Source: Planctomycetota bacterium (GTDB lineage Bacteria; Planctomycetota; Phycisphaerae; UBA1845). From it: a stretch of 5,667 nt of DNA. Positions 1-4,742 of the stretch are shown piece by piece. Position 1 is the first letter of the stretch, and every line of letters begins with the position of its first letter. The stretch lies in contig JADFIX010000324.1 in assembly GCA_022566435.1 (NCBI GenBank), positions 1 through 5,667 on the forward strand, in the 5' to 3' direction. The notes beneath the pieces were generated by a model. It did not search any database. It had not been told where the DNA came from and was given only the letters and a program-made list of their open reading frames with translations. The position numbers and the translations under genes were made by a program.

Positions 1-143
1 TGAAAAACCTCGTGCTGCTGGTAATGATGGGCAAGGATAACGACCCTCGATCCAAGTTCAGCCCTGCGCTCGGAAATGCGCCTTGCCAACTCAGCCTCCG
101 ATAGGGCCGCGTAATGCGGTGCGATTGGTGGTTGAAACAACAT
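1..143 (-). CDS. nadA: Quinolinate synthase NadA, N-terminal fragment (cut by window edge)
   Basis: NadA is the cytoplasmic 4Fe-4S enzyme that condenses iminoaspartate with dihydroxyacetone phosphate to give quinolinate in de novo NAD synthesis. Only the first 47 codons are here; the rest lies left of the window. From the ATG at 143-141 the frame reads MLFQPPIAPHYAALSEAELA, then RRISERRAELGSRVVILAHH and YQQHEVF. A short N-terminal helix leading into a [VI]ILAHHYQ strand-turn is the family signature: the His and Tyr of the first HxY motif contact the substrate, and an AD..GDS motif normally follows, which would be off the window. The start is supported by an AAGGG at 158-154, ten bases upstream, and by a near-consensus promoter behind it. 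The gene is divergent from the glycosyltransferase to its right, so the two are probably controlled separately. Recognition rests on a short but characteristic stretch. The three clusters, the active-site loop and the C-terminal Cys motif cannot be checked here. Confidence 0.85.
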   Translation of the reverse strand, partial: MLFQPPIAPHYAALSEAELARRISERRAELGSRVVILAHHYQQHEVF

Positions 144-152
144 TAGTCATTT

Positions 153-158
153 ACCCTT
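153..158 (-). promoter_or_regulatory. Ribosome binding site of nadA
   Basis: The minus strand reads AAGGGT, with ten bases between its last G and the ATG at 143-141. An earlier in-sequence ATG (150-148) is in another frame and meets a stop after 17 codons, so the ATG at 143 is preferred. Confidence 0.5.
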
Positions 159-194
159 GAGCCGACACCCGCCGGGATGTCCACTGTTGCAAGT

Positions 195-223
195 ATTATA
201 AGGCTCGATTGCCACGGAGGCAA
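195..223 (-). promoter_or_regulatory. Sigma70-type promoter for nadA
   Basis: On the minus strand a perfect TATAAT (200-195) lies 17 bases downstream of TTGCCT (223-218), a 4/6 match to TTGACA. Transcription would begin near 188, giving a leader of roughly 45 bases before the nadA ATG at 143. This is the clearest promoter in the window. I see no recognisable NAD-responsive operator or riboswitch in the short leader. Confidence 0.65.
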
Positions 224-447
224 AGTTAGGCGGCCTAAATGGCGGCATGACCGACCGAATTGGCTCGGGCGCTCCGCCGACCGACCGTAGGTCGAATGAT
301 TCGCCATCCCGACTTCTGTGAACACCCAGCATTTGGCGGTCCAAAAGAACCGCCCACGTCAGCCGAAGCTGGGTCTACTGCGTGTAAGATCGGGCGCAGG
401 CCATCGAGCTGCACAAATTCGGCGTACCGAGTGTCATCCATCTTCCG
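224..447 (+). other. Gene-free stretch with residue of the glycosyltransferase 5' end
   Basis: No intact gene fits between the nadA promoter and the next ATG. In the frame of the downstream glycosyltransferase, the bases after TAA 385-387 read DRAQAIELHKFGVPSVIHL and then PMAAVNRRY at the ATG. This resembles the end of the N-terminal domain and the linker of CgeB-like glycosyltransferases, where an LPxA motif precedes the second domain. Upstream of the TAA the same frame gives WVYCV directly before the stop, then loses any recognisable sense, with another TGA at 313-315. The N-terminal Rossmann domain would need several hundred bases, more than the space available before nadA. The likeliest reading is a deletion or decay that removed the front of the gene. 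No promoter or Shine-Dalgarno facing right was found here. Confidence 0.5.
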
Positions 448-1863
448 ATGGCGGCGGTGAATCGGCGATACAACACGGAGTCCATCGACCCGAAATCCCA
501 AAAACCGATCGTATCGTTTGTCGGGGGGCAGAATACGCAGTACTTCCGTGCCAACGTCCCGGTCCCCTCCGGCAACCTGTTGGCCGGAACCCTTGCGCAA
601 GCGGCCCAGGCGGACATGCCGGACGTAAGTTTCTACGACGTATACCACGAACTCTACGGGGTCGGCGAGCCCGTCCAGCCTGACGATGACCAGGCCACCC
701 AAGTCAGCAAAACACTCGCCTACTTCACGAACAAATTGTTCTTCAACGCTGCCCGGTGTCTCCGCCAGCGGGACCGCTTCGTGATTTATGCCAAGCGCGT
801 TTTCGGCGATCAGTTTTTCCTCGCGGGGCGGGGCTGGCAAGAGGCCTACGGTATTTCCACCGCCGAACCGTTCGGCACGTCGGACAGCTACCTGAACCAC
901 TTTCGTGAATCAGCCATCAATCTCAATCTGGTCAATGGCAATGCGGAGACCGGGCTGAACATGCGACACTTCGAAATCACCGCGGCCGGTGGGTTCATGC
1001 TTTGCTATCATCAGGCGGAATTGGAGAACCACTTCGAAGTCGGCAAGGAATGCGTGGTCTTTCGGAGTGAGAACGAATTGGTGGAAAAGATTCGTTACTA
1101 CTTGAGCCATCCGGAGGAGCGTGTGGCCATCGCCCGCGCCGGACAGCTTCGCACGCTGTCCGACCACCTCTATAGCCATCGCCTGGCGACGGTATTGGCC
1201 GGCGTGACCCTCGGTCCGCTTCCCGTCGAATACTCGAAGACAGAGGCCATGGATGACATGAAAGCACTCCTGCCCGAACCGCGAGTGATTCTTGATTGCG
1301 GCGCGAATGTGGGTCAGAGTGCAGCGTCATTTCGCAGGGCGTTCCCGCAAGCGGATATTTACAGCTTTGAGCCGGTGCGTGCCGTCTTCCAGCAACTTCA
1401 ATCCAAGTGCGAGGAAGTCGGCGTCCATGCGGTTCGCAAGGCCGTGGGCGACAGAGACGGGCAAGCCACGATTCATCTAACCGCCAGCCCGGAGGCGAGC
1501 TCGCTGCTCGGTTTTCAGGAGGGCAATCCGTGTGCGAAATGGACGAAGGAGGTGGGTGAGGAGGTCGTCGACATCTGCACGCTTGACCGCTGGTGTCGCG
1601 ACAGTGAGGTGGACCCGCATCGCGTAGACCTGCTCAAACTCGATGTGCAGGGTGGGGAGCTGAAAGCGCTGCACGGCGCGAAGGCGTTGCTGCGCAGCGT
1701 TCGCATGGTCTACCTCGAAGTGTCCTTTGTGCCTATGTACAAGGATTCTCCGCTGCACGCGGAAATCGATTCTTTCATGGGAGAATGTGGATTCCGTCAG
1801 CACGGAATCTACCCGTCCGATCAACCGCACCATTGGGGCGATGCCCTGTTCGTGAAGACCTGA
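448..1863 (+). CDS. CgeB-like glycosyltransferase fused to FkbM methyltransferase, probably 5'-truncated
   Basis: A 471-residue two-domain protein. Residues about 20-250 match the C-terminal half of CgeB/YkvP-type GT-B glycosyltransferases (Glyco_trans_1_2 style). SFVGG (23-27) opens the domain, HFEITAAGGFML (174-185) is the sugar-nucleotide-binding loop with Glu176, and VVFRSENELVEKIRYYL plus HPEERVAIARAG (203-232) form the usual closing helices. Residues about 279-470 are an FkbM-type SAM-dependent O-methyltransferase: LDCGANVGQSAASF (282-295) is motif I, FEP (307-309) the acidic end of beta-2, LLKLDVQGGELKALHGA (395-411) the family hallmark and VYLEVS (421-426) the next strand. The role is inferred to be addition and methylation of a sugar on a surface glycan; acceptor and donor cannot be told. 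The start is uncertain: ATG 448 has no Shine-Dalgarno, homologous-looking sequence continues upstream to a TAA at 385, and the N-terminal acceptor domain is missing. The methyltransferase half looks intact, while the glycosyltransferase may be inactive. The next gene starts 67 bases downstream in the same direction. Confidence 0.8.
   Translation: MAAVNRRYNTESIDPKSQKPIVSFVGGQNTQYFRANVPVPSGNLLAGTLAQAAQADMPDVSFYDVYHELYGVGEPVQPDDDQATQVSKTLAYFTNKLFFNAARCLRQRDRFVIYAKRVFGDQFFLAGRGWQEAYGISTAEPFGTSDSYLNHFRESAINLNLVNGNAETGLNMRHFEITAAGGFMLCYHQAELENHFEVGKECVVFRSENELVEKIRYYLSHPEERVAIARAGQLRTLSDHLYSHRLATVLAGVTLGPLPVEYSKTEAMDDMKALLPEPRVILDCGANVGQSAASFRRAFPQADIYSFEPVRAVFQQLQSKCEEVGVHAVRKAVGDRDGQATIHLTASPEASSLLGFQEGNPCAKWTKEVGEEVVDICTLDRWCRDSEVDPHRVDLLKLDVQGGELKALHGAKALLRSVRMVYLEVSFVPMYKDSPLHAEIDSFMGECGFRQHGIYPSDQPHHWGDALFVKT
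1788..1811 (+). repeat. Perfect 8-bp-stem hairpin inside the fusion gene
   Basis: GATTCCGT (1790-1797) and ACGGAATC (1802-1809) form a perfect stem with loop CAGC, extended by a G-U and a T-A pair to 1788-1811. It lies about 50 bases before the stop of the glycosyltransferase-methyltransferase gene, across codons for CGFRQHGIY. No T-run follows. It could affect read-through into the next gene, or be chance. Confidence 0.4.
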
Positions 1864-1930
1864 GCGCCTTCGCGGATTGGCAATATTCAATAAGTGGAAG
1901 GCGACTTGAAATCAGCAAGACGATACGGCC

Positions 1931-2656
1931 ATGACAACCATAGCGGTCAATCACTTATACAAAGCACAATTCGGCGAGGATCGAATTCTGTGGCAGGTGT
2001 TTCGTCAACGGCCGACCGGATACTTCATCGAAATCGGGGCGTACGACGGTGTCACGCTCAGCAACACTTATTTTCTGGAGCAAATGGGTTGGTGTGGCAT
2101 GCTGGTGGAACCGATTGCGCAATTATGCGAGCACGCCAAACGCGTCAGGCGACGGAGTCGCGTCGTACAAGCTGCGGTTAGTAAACCCGGGCATCCTGCT
2201 TCCGCGACTTTCACGATCGCCCAGAATATCCCTGTCTTGTCCTTCCTGACGACGGACGCGGATCATGTGGCCCGGTGCAAGCGGGAAGGGGCGCAGCTGG
2301 TGGAGATCGAGGTTCCGGTTGTGACCGTCGATGAATTGCTCTGTCCCGAGCGGGAGAATCCTTCCGCGGTGGGTAGTCCGTGGATTCCTCACGTGGGATG
2401 GAAGATCGATCTGGTATCGATCGACGTAGAGGGTGGGGAGAAGGACGTTCTGGACGGTTTCAACTTGGATCGGTTTCGGCCGAGGATTCTGCTCATCGAA
2501 AACGATCGTCCATCTGCACAGGAGATCGAGCCGTACTTGCGCGAACGCGCTTACCGCAAGTTTCATCGTCAGAAGATCAACGACTTCTATGTTCGTATGG
2601 GCGATCCGGCGAGGGATTTGATGCTCGAGGGTTTCGGAAACGTTTGTGTTTCGTAG
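1931..2656 (+). CDS. FkbM family methyltransferase
   Basis: A 241-residue, single-domain SAM-dependent methyltransferase of the FkbM family, complete at about the usual length. It opens with QFGEDRILW (13-21), a typical lead-in of this subfamily. Motif I is FIEIGAYDGVTLSNTYFLE (32-50), followed by GMLVEP (56-61) at the end of beta-2. IDVEGGEKDVLDGF (164-177) is the family hallmark with the conserved Asp and Glu, and LLIEN (187-191) is the following strand. Members O-methylate sugars or polyketide hydroxyls; here a glycan substrate is inferred from the fused glycosyltransferase-methyltransferase just upstream. The subfamily differs from the upstream FkbM domain (IGAYDG against CGANVG), so this is not a recent tandem duplicate. 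ATG 1931 is the first in-frame start after a TGA at 1907-1909; its ribosome site is poor (only AAGAC-like), which fits translation within a shared transcript. No clear promoter was seen in the 67-base gap. No membrane segment is evident. Confidence 0.88.
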   Translation: MTTIAVNHLYKAQFGEDRILWQVFRQRPTGYFIEIGAYDGVTLSNTYFLEQMGWCGMLVEPIAQLCEHAKRVRRRSRVVQAAVSKPGHPASATFTIAQNIPVLSFLTTDADHVARCKREGAQLVEIEVPVVTVDELLCPERENPSAVGSPWIPHVGWKIDLVSIDVEGGEKDVLDGFNLDRFRPRILLIENDRPSAQEIEPYLRERAYRKFHRQKINDFYVRMGDPARDLMLEGFGNVCVS

Positions 2657-2745
2657 TGCTGCCCAGCAAATTCGGGCGCAAGCTCTCTTACGCTCCCTTC
2701 ACTTTCACACCTCCATCGACCGTCACGACAAACAGAGCATGATGC

Positions 2746-2976
2746 TCACGGCCCAGTAATTTGTAGCTGCCACAGCGCGAAGTCTTACAAGTCCGCGTCG
2801 AGATCGCCGTCGAAATCGAACGGTGCGCAACCCTGGTGATAAGGTCCAGCGTTGGGGCCGGTCAAACAACCCGATACCGCGAAATCGGCAAGATCGTCCA
2901 GCCCAATGGTTCCGTCACAATTACTATCTCCAATGCCGAATTCGTACGCGCCGTTCGTGACCGACCGATCGAATGT
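2746..2976 (-). pseudogene. Relic of a secreted protein C-terminus: GAYEF motif plus dockerin-like repeats
   Basis: Read on the minus strand from 2976, the frame gives TFDRSVTNGAYEFGIGD, then SNCDGTIGLDDLADFAVSGC, LTGPNAGPYHQGC and APFDFDGDLDADL, then TAA (2787-2785), then DFALWQLQITGP and TGA (2748-2746). GAYEF commonly closes right-handed beta-helix (pectate-lyase-like) repeats in planctomycete secreted proteins. The next part is a dockerin type I-like pair of EF-hand-like loops: DSNCDGTIGLDD in the first, DFDGDLDADL in the second. The second helix would normally run DLxDFAxxQ, so the TAA sits where a sense codon is expected and DFALWQLQ after it is still recognisable. A TAG (2979-2977) blocks the frame upstream and there is no start codon, so this is a broken remnant. 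The beta-helix body is missing or unrecognisable upstream. Such tails are thought to help attach or target surface proteins. The identification as a relic is strong; the identity of the lost protein is unknown. Confidence 0.8.
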
Positions 2977-2988
2977 CTAGCGTCTAGC
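2975..2988. repeat. 7-bp perfect tandem duplication
   Basis: GTCTAGC occurs twice in immediate succession (2975-2981 and 2982-2988). On the minus strand it is GCTAGAC twice, and the second unit supplies the TAG (2979-2977) that closes the dockerin relic frame upstream. A 7-base duplication shifts frame and looks like slippage within a decaying gene. Removing one unit does not by itself rejoin the relic to the longest open frame upstream, so other lesions must exist. Confidence 0.7.
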
Positions 2989-3193
2989 ATACTGAGTTCG
3001 AAACGACGATTCAACAGAAATTCGTTTTCGTCACCGCCGAAGTGGTCACGATCAAAGGTAAAAGCTACCGGCTCAAGAACCGCACACCCAATACCGACGA
3101 GCCGCCATGTGCAAGAAACCTAGGAGTTGAAAAGAAACCGAGATGGGCTATGCACTGGAAGAATTCACTGGCCGGTTTTCATCCGCCCAGACA

Positions 3194-3224
3194 GGTAGGG
3201 CAGGGTCGACGACCTGCCTCTACC
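3194..3224. repeat. Strong imperfect inverted repeat (11-bp stem, one bulge)
   Basis: The left arm GGTAG-GGCAGG (3194-3204) pairs completely with CCTGCC-T-CTACC (3213-3224), with one bulged T at 3219 and an 8-base loop (3205-3212) containing the palindrome GTCGAC. No T-run follows on either strand, so it is a poor intrinsic terminator. It could be a REP-like dispersed element or a transcript-stabilising hairpin. It lies in the gene-free region between the dockerin relic and the TlpA-like gene. Confidence 0.6.
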
Positions 3225-3418
3225 ATTCGCCACCCAAGTCGAGAAAAGCGACCGAACTCGCTCCGGGCCAAACGGGGTCGTGCCGGTGCACGCTCACTTA
3301 CTACGCCACAGCTAAGTGCGCCAATGGTCATGGTTTGGCTCATGGCGCCGAACCAATCCTATCACATTCGATACTCCGCCGCACATCGACTGATGAGCCA
3401 CTTGCTTTCGGGCATGAG

Positions 3419-3435
3419 CGTGACCACGTGTCACG
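3419..3435. repeat. Palindromic site, possible operator
   Basis: CGTGAC (3419-3424) and GTCACG (3430-3435) are inverted around CACGT, and the centre includes the palindrome CACGTG (3425-3430). It lies about 45 bases upstream of the candidate -10 box at 3479. Dyads of this size are common binding sites for dimeric regulators, but short palindromes also occur by chance. Confidence 0.3.
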
Positions 3436-3478
3436 GGACCGGCCTGGCGAGCGTCCACGAATGAGTGTAAGGTTTCGA

Positions 3479-3484
3479 TATAAT
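3479..3484 (+). promoter_or_regulatory. Candidate -10 box for the TlpA-like gene
   Basis: A perfect TATAAT lies about 80 bases before the preferred ATG at 3562. No good -35 hexamer is present at 16-18 bases upstream (the bases there read CACGAA), and there is no extended -10 TG. The promoter would therefore be weak, activator-dependent or read by another sigma factor. Confidence 0.4.
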
Positions 3485-3549
3485 TCTGTCCGTTCGTGTG
3501 GGCATGAGTGATTGCCGGAGAGATGTTGATTCTCGCGGCGTATTTACTT

Positions 3550-3553
3550 GGAG
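3550..3553 (+). promoter_or_regulatory. Ribosome binding site deciding the TlpA-like start
   Basis: GGAG followed by eight bases before ATG 3562 is a good Shine-Dalgarno arrangement. It selects this ATG over an in-frame GTG at 3508 and ATG at 3523. Starting at 3562 also puts a standard signal peptide at the very N-terminus. Confidence 0.7.
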
Positions 3554-3561
3554 AACCCGGC

Positions 3562-4689
3562 ATGTGTCGTAGGAAATGTCGTCTTGCGAAAGCAGTCATG
3601 GCCGTCGCCGCCTTGGCTCTTGCGATGCCGCTTCTACTTCGCGCAGGTGATGTGCCGAGTGCCGAGAGCGCGAAGGAAGAGCGAGAAATGGTGGAGCGCA
3701 TCGACAAACTAAGCGCGTCTCTACGTACCGATTTGCCGTTTCAGGTGCGCCTGACGGTCAATGCCGGGCAGTTGCGCGAAATCATGTCGATTGCCGATGA
3801 TTTTCTGAAACGCTATCCGAGGTCGCAGGCTCGGGATCGCGTATTGGTTGCCAAACTGCTGGCGCTGTCCGAACTGTCGCGAATGCGTCCGGTGTATCTG
3901 GAGCAACTGATCGCCCTGACGCAGGAAATTTCTTCGGGCCAACCCACCGGACCGCTAGCCTCGGAGTGCGCTTTTTGTTCCATTCAAGCATTCATACTTG
4001 TCGCCCGACGCGAGAACATGACTCAGGAACGGCGCATCCAGGGTGCGATCGAACGGTATCGGGCGTTTCTCGACGACTTTCCGCGATCGCACCGTCGAGC
4101 CATAGTGCGGGCGAGCCTTATCCGCAATCTTCTCGCGGCGCACCTGACGGAAGAGGCCCAGGGCGAAGTCAACCGACTCAAACGAGAATTCCCGGACCAC
4201 CCCGCCACGAGACGGGCGGGCGGTGAGCTGTTCCGGGTGACGGCGGTCGGGCGACCTTTCGAGCTACAGCTAACAGAACCGGACGGGAAGGTGGTCAACA
4301 CGGCGGATTTCAAGGGTAAAGTGGTTGTCTTGCATTTTTGGTCGAGTACCAATTCGTTCGCACTCGATGGTCTCGAAACCCTAAAGAAGCTCCATGCGTC
4401 TTTTCAAGGAAAAGGGTTAGTCTTGATCGGGGTCAACGTGGACCGCGACCTGTCATCTTTCAAGCAGACCTTGGCGGAACTGAAACTGCCTTGGCGCCAG
4501 CACTTCGAATCGGGCGGGATTTCAAGTGAAATCCTCGTTCGAATGGGTGTGATTCGCCTGCCGACGTACTTTGTCATCGATCGTGGCGGCGTCCTGCGGC
4601 AAACGGAAGCAAGAAAAAAACTGCGTGAAACCATTATCGAGTTGTTGCAAGAAGAGGCTGCGCCGCGGCCGTCGCGCACACCGGGTTAG
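3562..4689 (+). CDS. Exported TlpA/thioredoxin-fold protein lacking the CxxC, with helical-repeat N-terminus
   Basis: A 375-residue protein from the ATG chosen by its ribosome site. Residues 1-28 are a Sec signal peptide: a basic start (MCRRKCRLAK), a hydrophobic AVMAVAALALAMPLLL and likely cleavage after LRA. There is no lipobox, so it should be periplasmic or secreted. Residues about 38-225 are helical and TPR-like, with repeated phrases such as FLKRYPRSQARDRVL (81-95), YRAFLDDFPRSHRRA (166-180) and LKREFPDHPATRRA (206-219). Residues about 230-363 are a TlpA/AhpC-TSA-type thioredoxin fold: RPFELQLTEPDGK, DFKGKVVVLHFW (249-260), LVLIGVNVD (286-294) and the cis-proline loop RLPTYFVID (332-340). 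Where family members carry W-C-x-x-C, this protein has SSTNSFA (261-267), so both redox cysteines are missing and disulfide chemistry at that site is not expected. The only cysteines of the mature protein are a CAFC at 136-139 in the helical part. A binding or scaffold role is possible; the partner is unknown. It converges on the minus-strand gene to the right. Confidence 0.82.
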   Translation: MCRRKCRLAKAVMAVAALALAMPLLLRAGDVPSAESAKEEREMVERIDKLSASLRTDLPFQVRLTVNAGQLREIMSIADDFLKRYPRSQARDRVLVAKLLALSELSRMRPVYLEQLIALTQEISSGQPTGPLASECAFCSIQAFILVARRENMTQERRIQGAIERYRAFLDDFPRSHRRAIVRASLIRNLLAAHLTEEAQGEVNRLKREFPDHPATRRAGGELFRVTAVGRPFELQLTEPDGKVVNTADFKGKVVVLHFWSSTNSFALDGLETLKKLHASFQGKGLVLIGVNVDRDLSSFKQTLAELKLPWRQHFESGGISSEILVRMGVIRLPTYFVIDRGGVLRQTEARKKLRETIIELLQEEAAPRPSRTPG

Positions 4690-4713
4690 CGCGTCTTCGT
4701 GCGGAACTGTACG

Positions 4714-4742
4714 TGGTGCGTCGCACCATCGCCGTCGGCGAT
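4714..4742. terminator. Two adjacent perfect hairpins between convergent genes (possible bidirectional terminator)
   Basis: TGGTGC-GTC-GCACCA (4714-4728) and ATCGCC-GTC-GGCGAT (4728-4742) are both perfect 6-bp stems with the same GTC loop, sharing base 4728. They fill most of the 52-base gap between the stops at 4689 and 4744, and the second ends inside the stop codon of the minus-strand gene. There is no U-run on either side, so intrinsic termination is not assured. Position and tandem arrangement suggest a convergent transcription boundary. Confidence 0.45.

Larger units (their letters stand above)
2657..3561. other. Long gene-free region with one gene relic and several structural repeats
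   Basis: Open frames here lack ribosome sites, have no recognisable motifs and are mutually incompatible, so I call no intact gene. What it holds: a decayed minus-strand dockerin-like tail (about 2746-2976); a 7-bp tandem duplication (2975-2988); a short palindrome GAGCAT-G-ATGCTC (2735-2747); an 11-bp-stem hairpin (3194-3224); a palindromic site (3419-3435); and a candidate promoter and ribosome site for the next gene (3479-3484, 3550-3553). Two copies of GGGCATGAG lie exactly 90 bases apart (3410-3418 and 3500-3508), without obvious meaning. No terminator with a T-run follows the methyltransferase stop at 2656. Confidence 0.6.

Noticed and set aside
235..900. A 221-codon minus-strand open frame opposite the glycosyltransferase
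   Set aside because: It is antisense to a well-supported domain, has no recognisable motif or ribosome site, and reflects the codon bias of the plus-strand gene.
1477..1890. A 137-codon minus-strand open frame opposite the FkbM domain
   Set aside because: It is a shadow of the methyltransferase coding strand, with no motifs.
2123..2566. A 147-codon minus-strand open frame opposite the second FkbM gene
   Set aside because: It lies wholly inside a convincing plus-strand gene and has low-complexity, unrecognisable content.
2657..2692. Possible terminator after the second FkbM gene (TGCTG-CC-CAGCA and GGGCGC/GCTCCC pairings)
   Set aside because: The stems are short or mismatched and no T-run follows.
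3410..3508. Direct repeat GGGCATGAG, 90 bases apart
   Set aside because: Nine bases is within reach of chance, and no third copy or flanking structure supports a function.
2836..3511. Three overlapping plus-strand open frames (95, 140 and 122 codons) in the gene-free region
   Set aside because: They have no Shine-Dalgarno and no recognisable motifs, are rich in Arg and Ser as noncoding frames often are, and the first is antisense to the dockerin relic.
3508..3561. An 18-residue N-terminal extension of the TlpA-like protein from GTG 3508
   Set aside because: GGAG eight bases before ATG 3562 and a normal signal peptide from that Met favour the shorter form.
3312..3707. A 131-codon minus-strand open frame across the start of the TlpA-like gene
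   Set aside because: About a third of it is antisense to the signal peptide region, and the rest has no recognisable domain or start signal.
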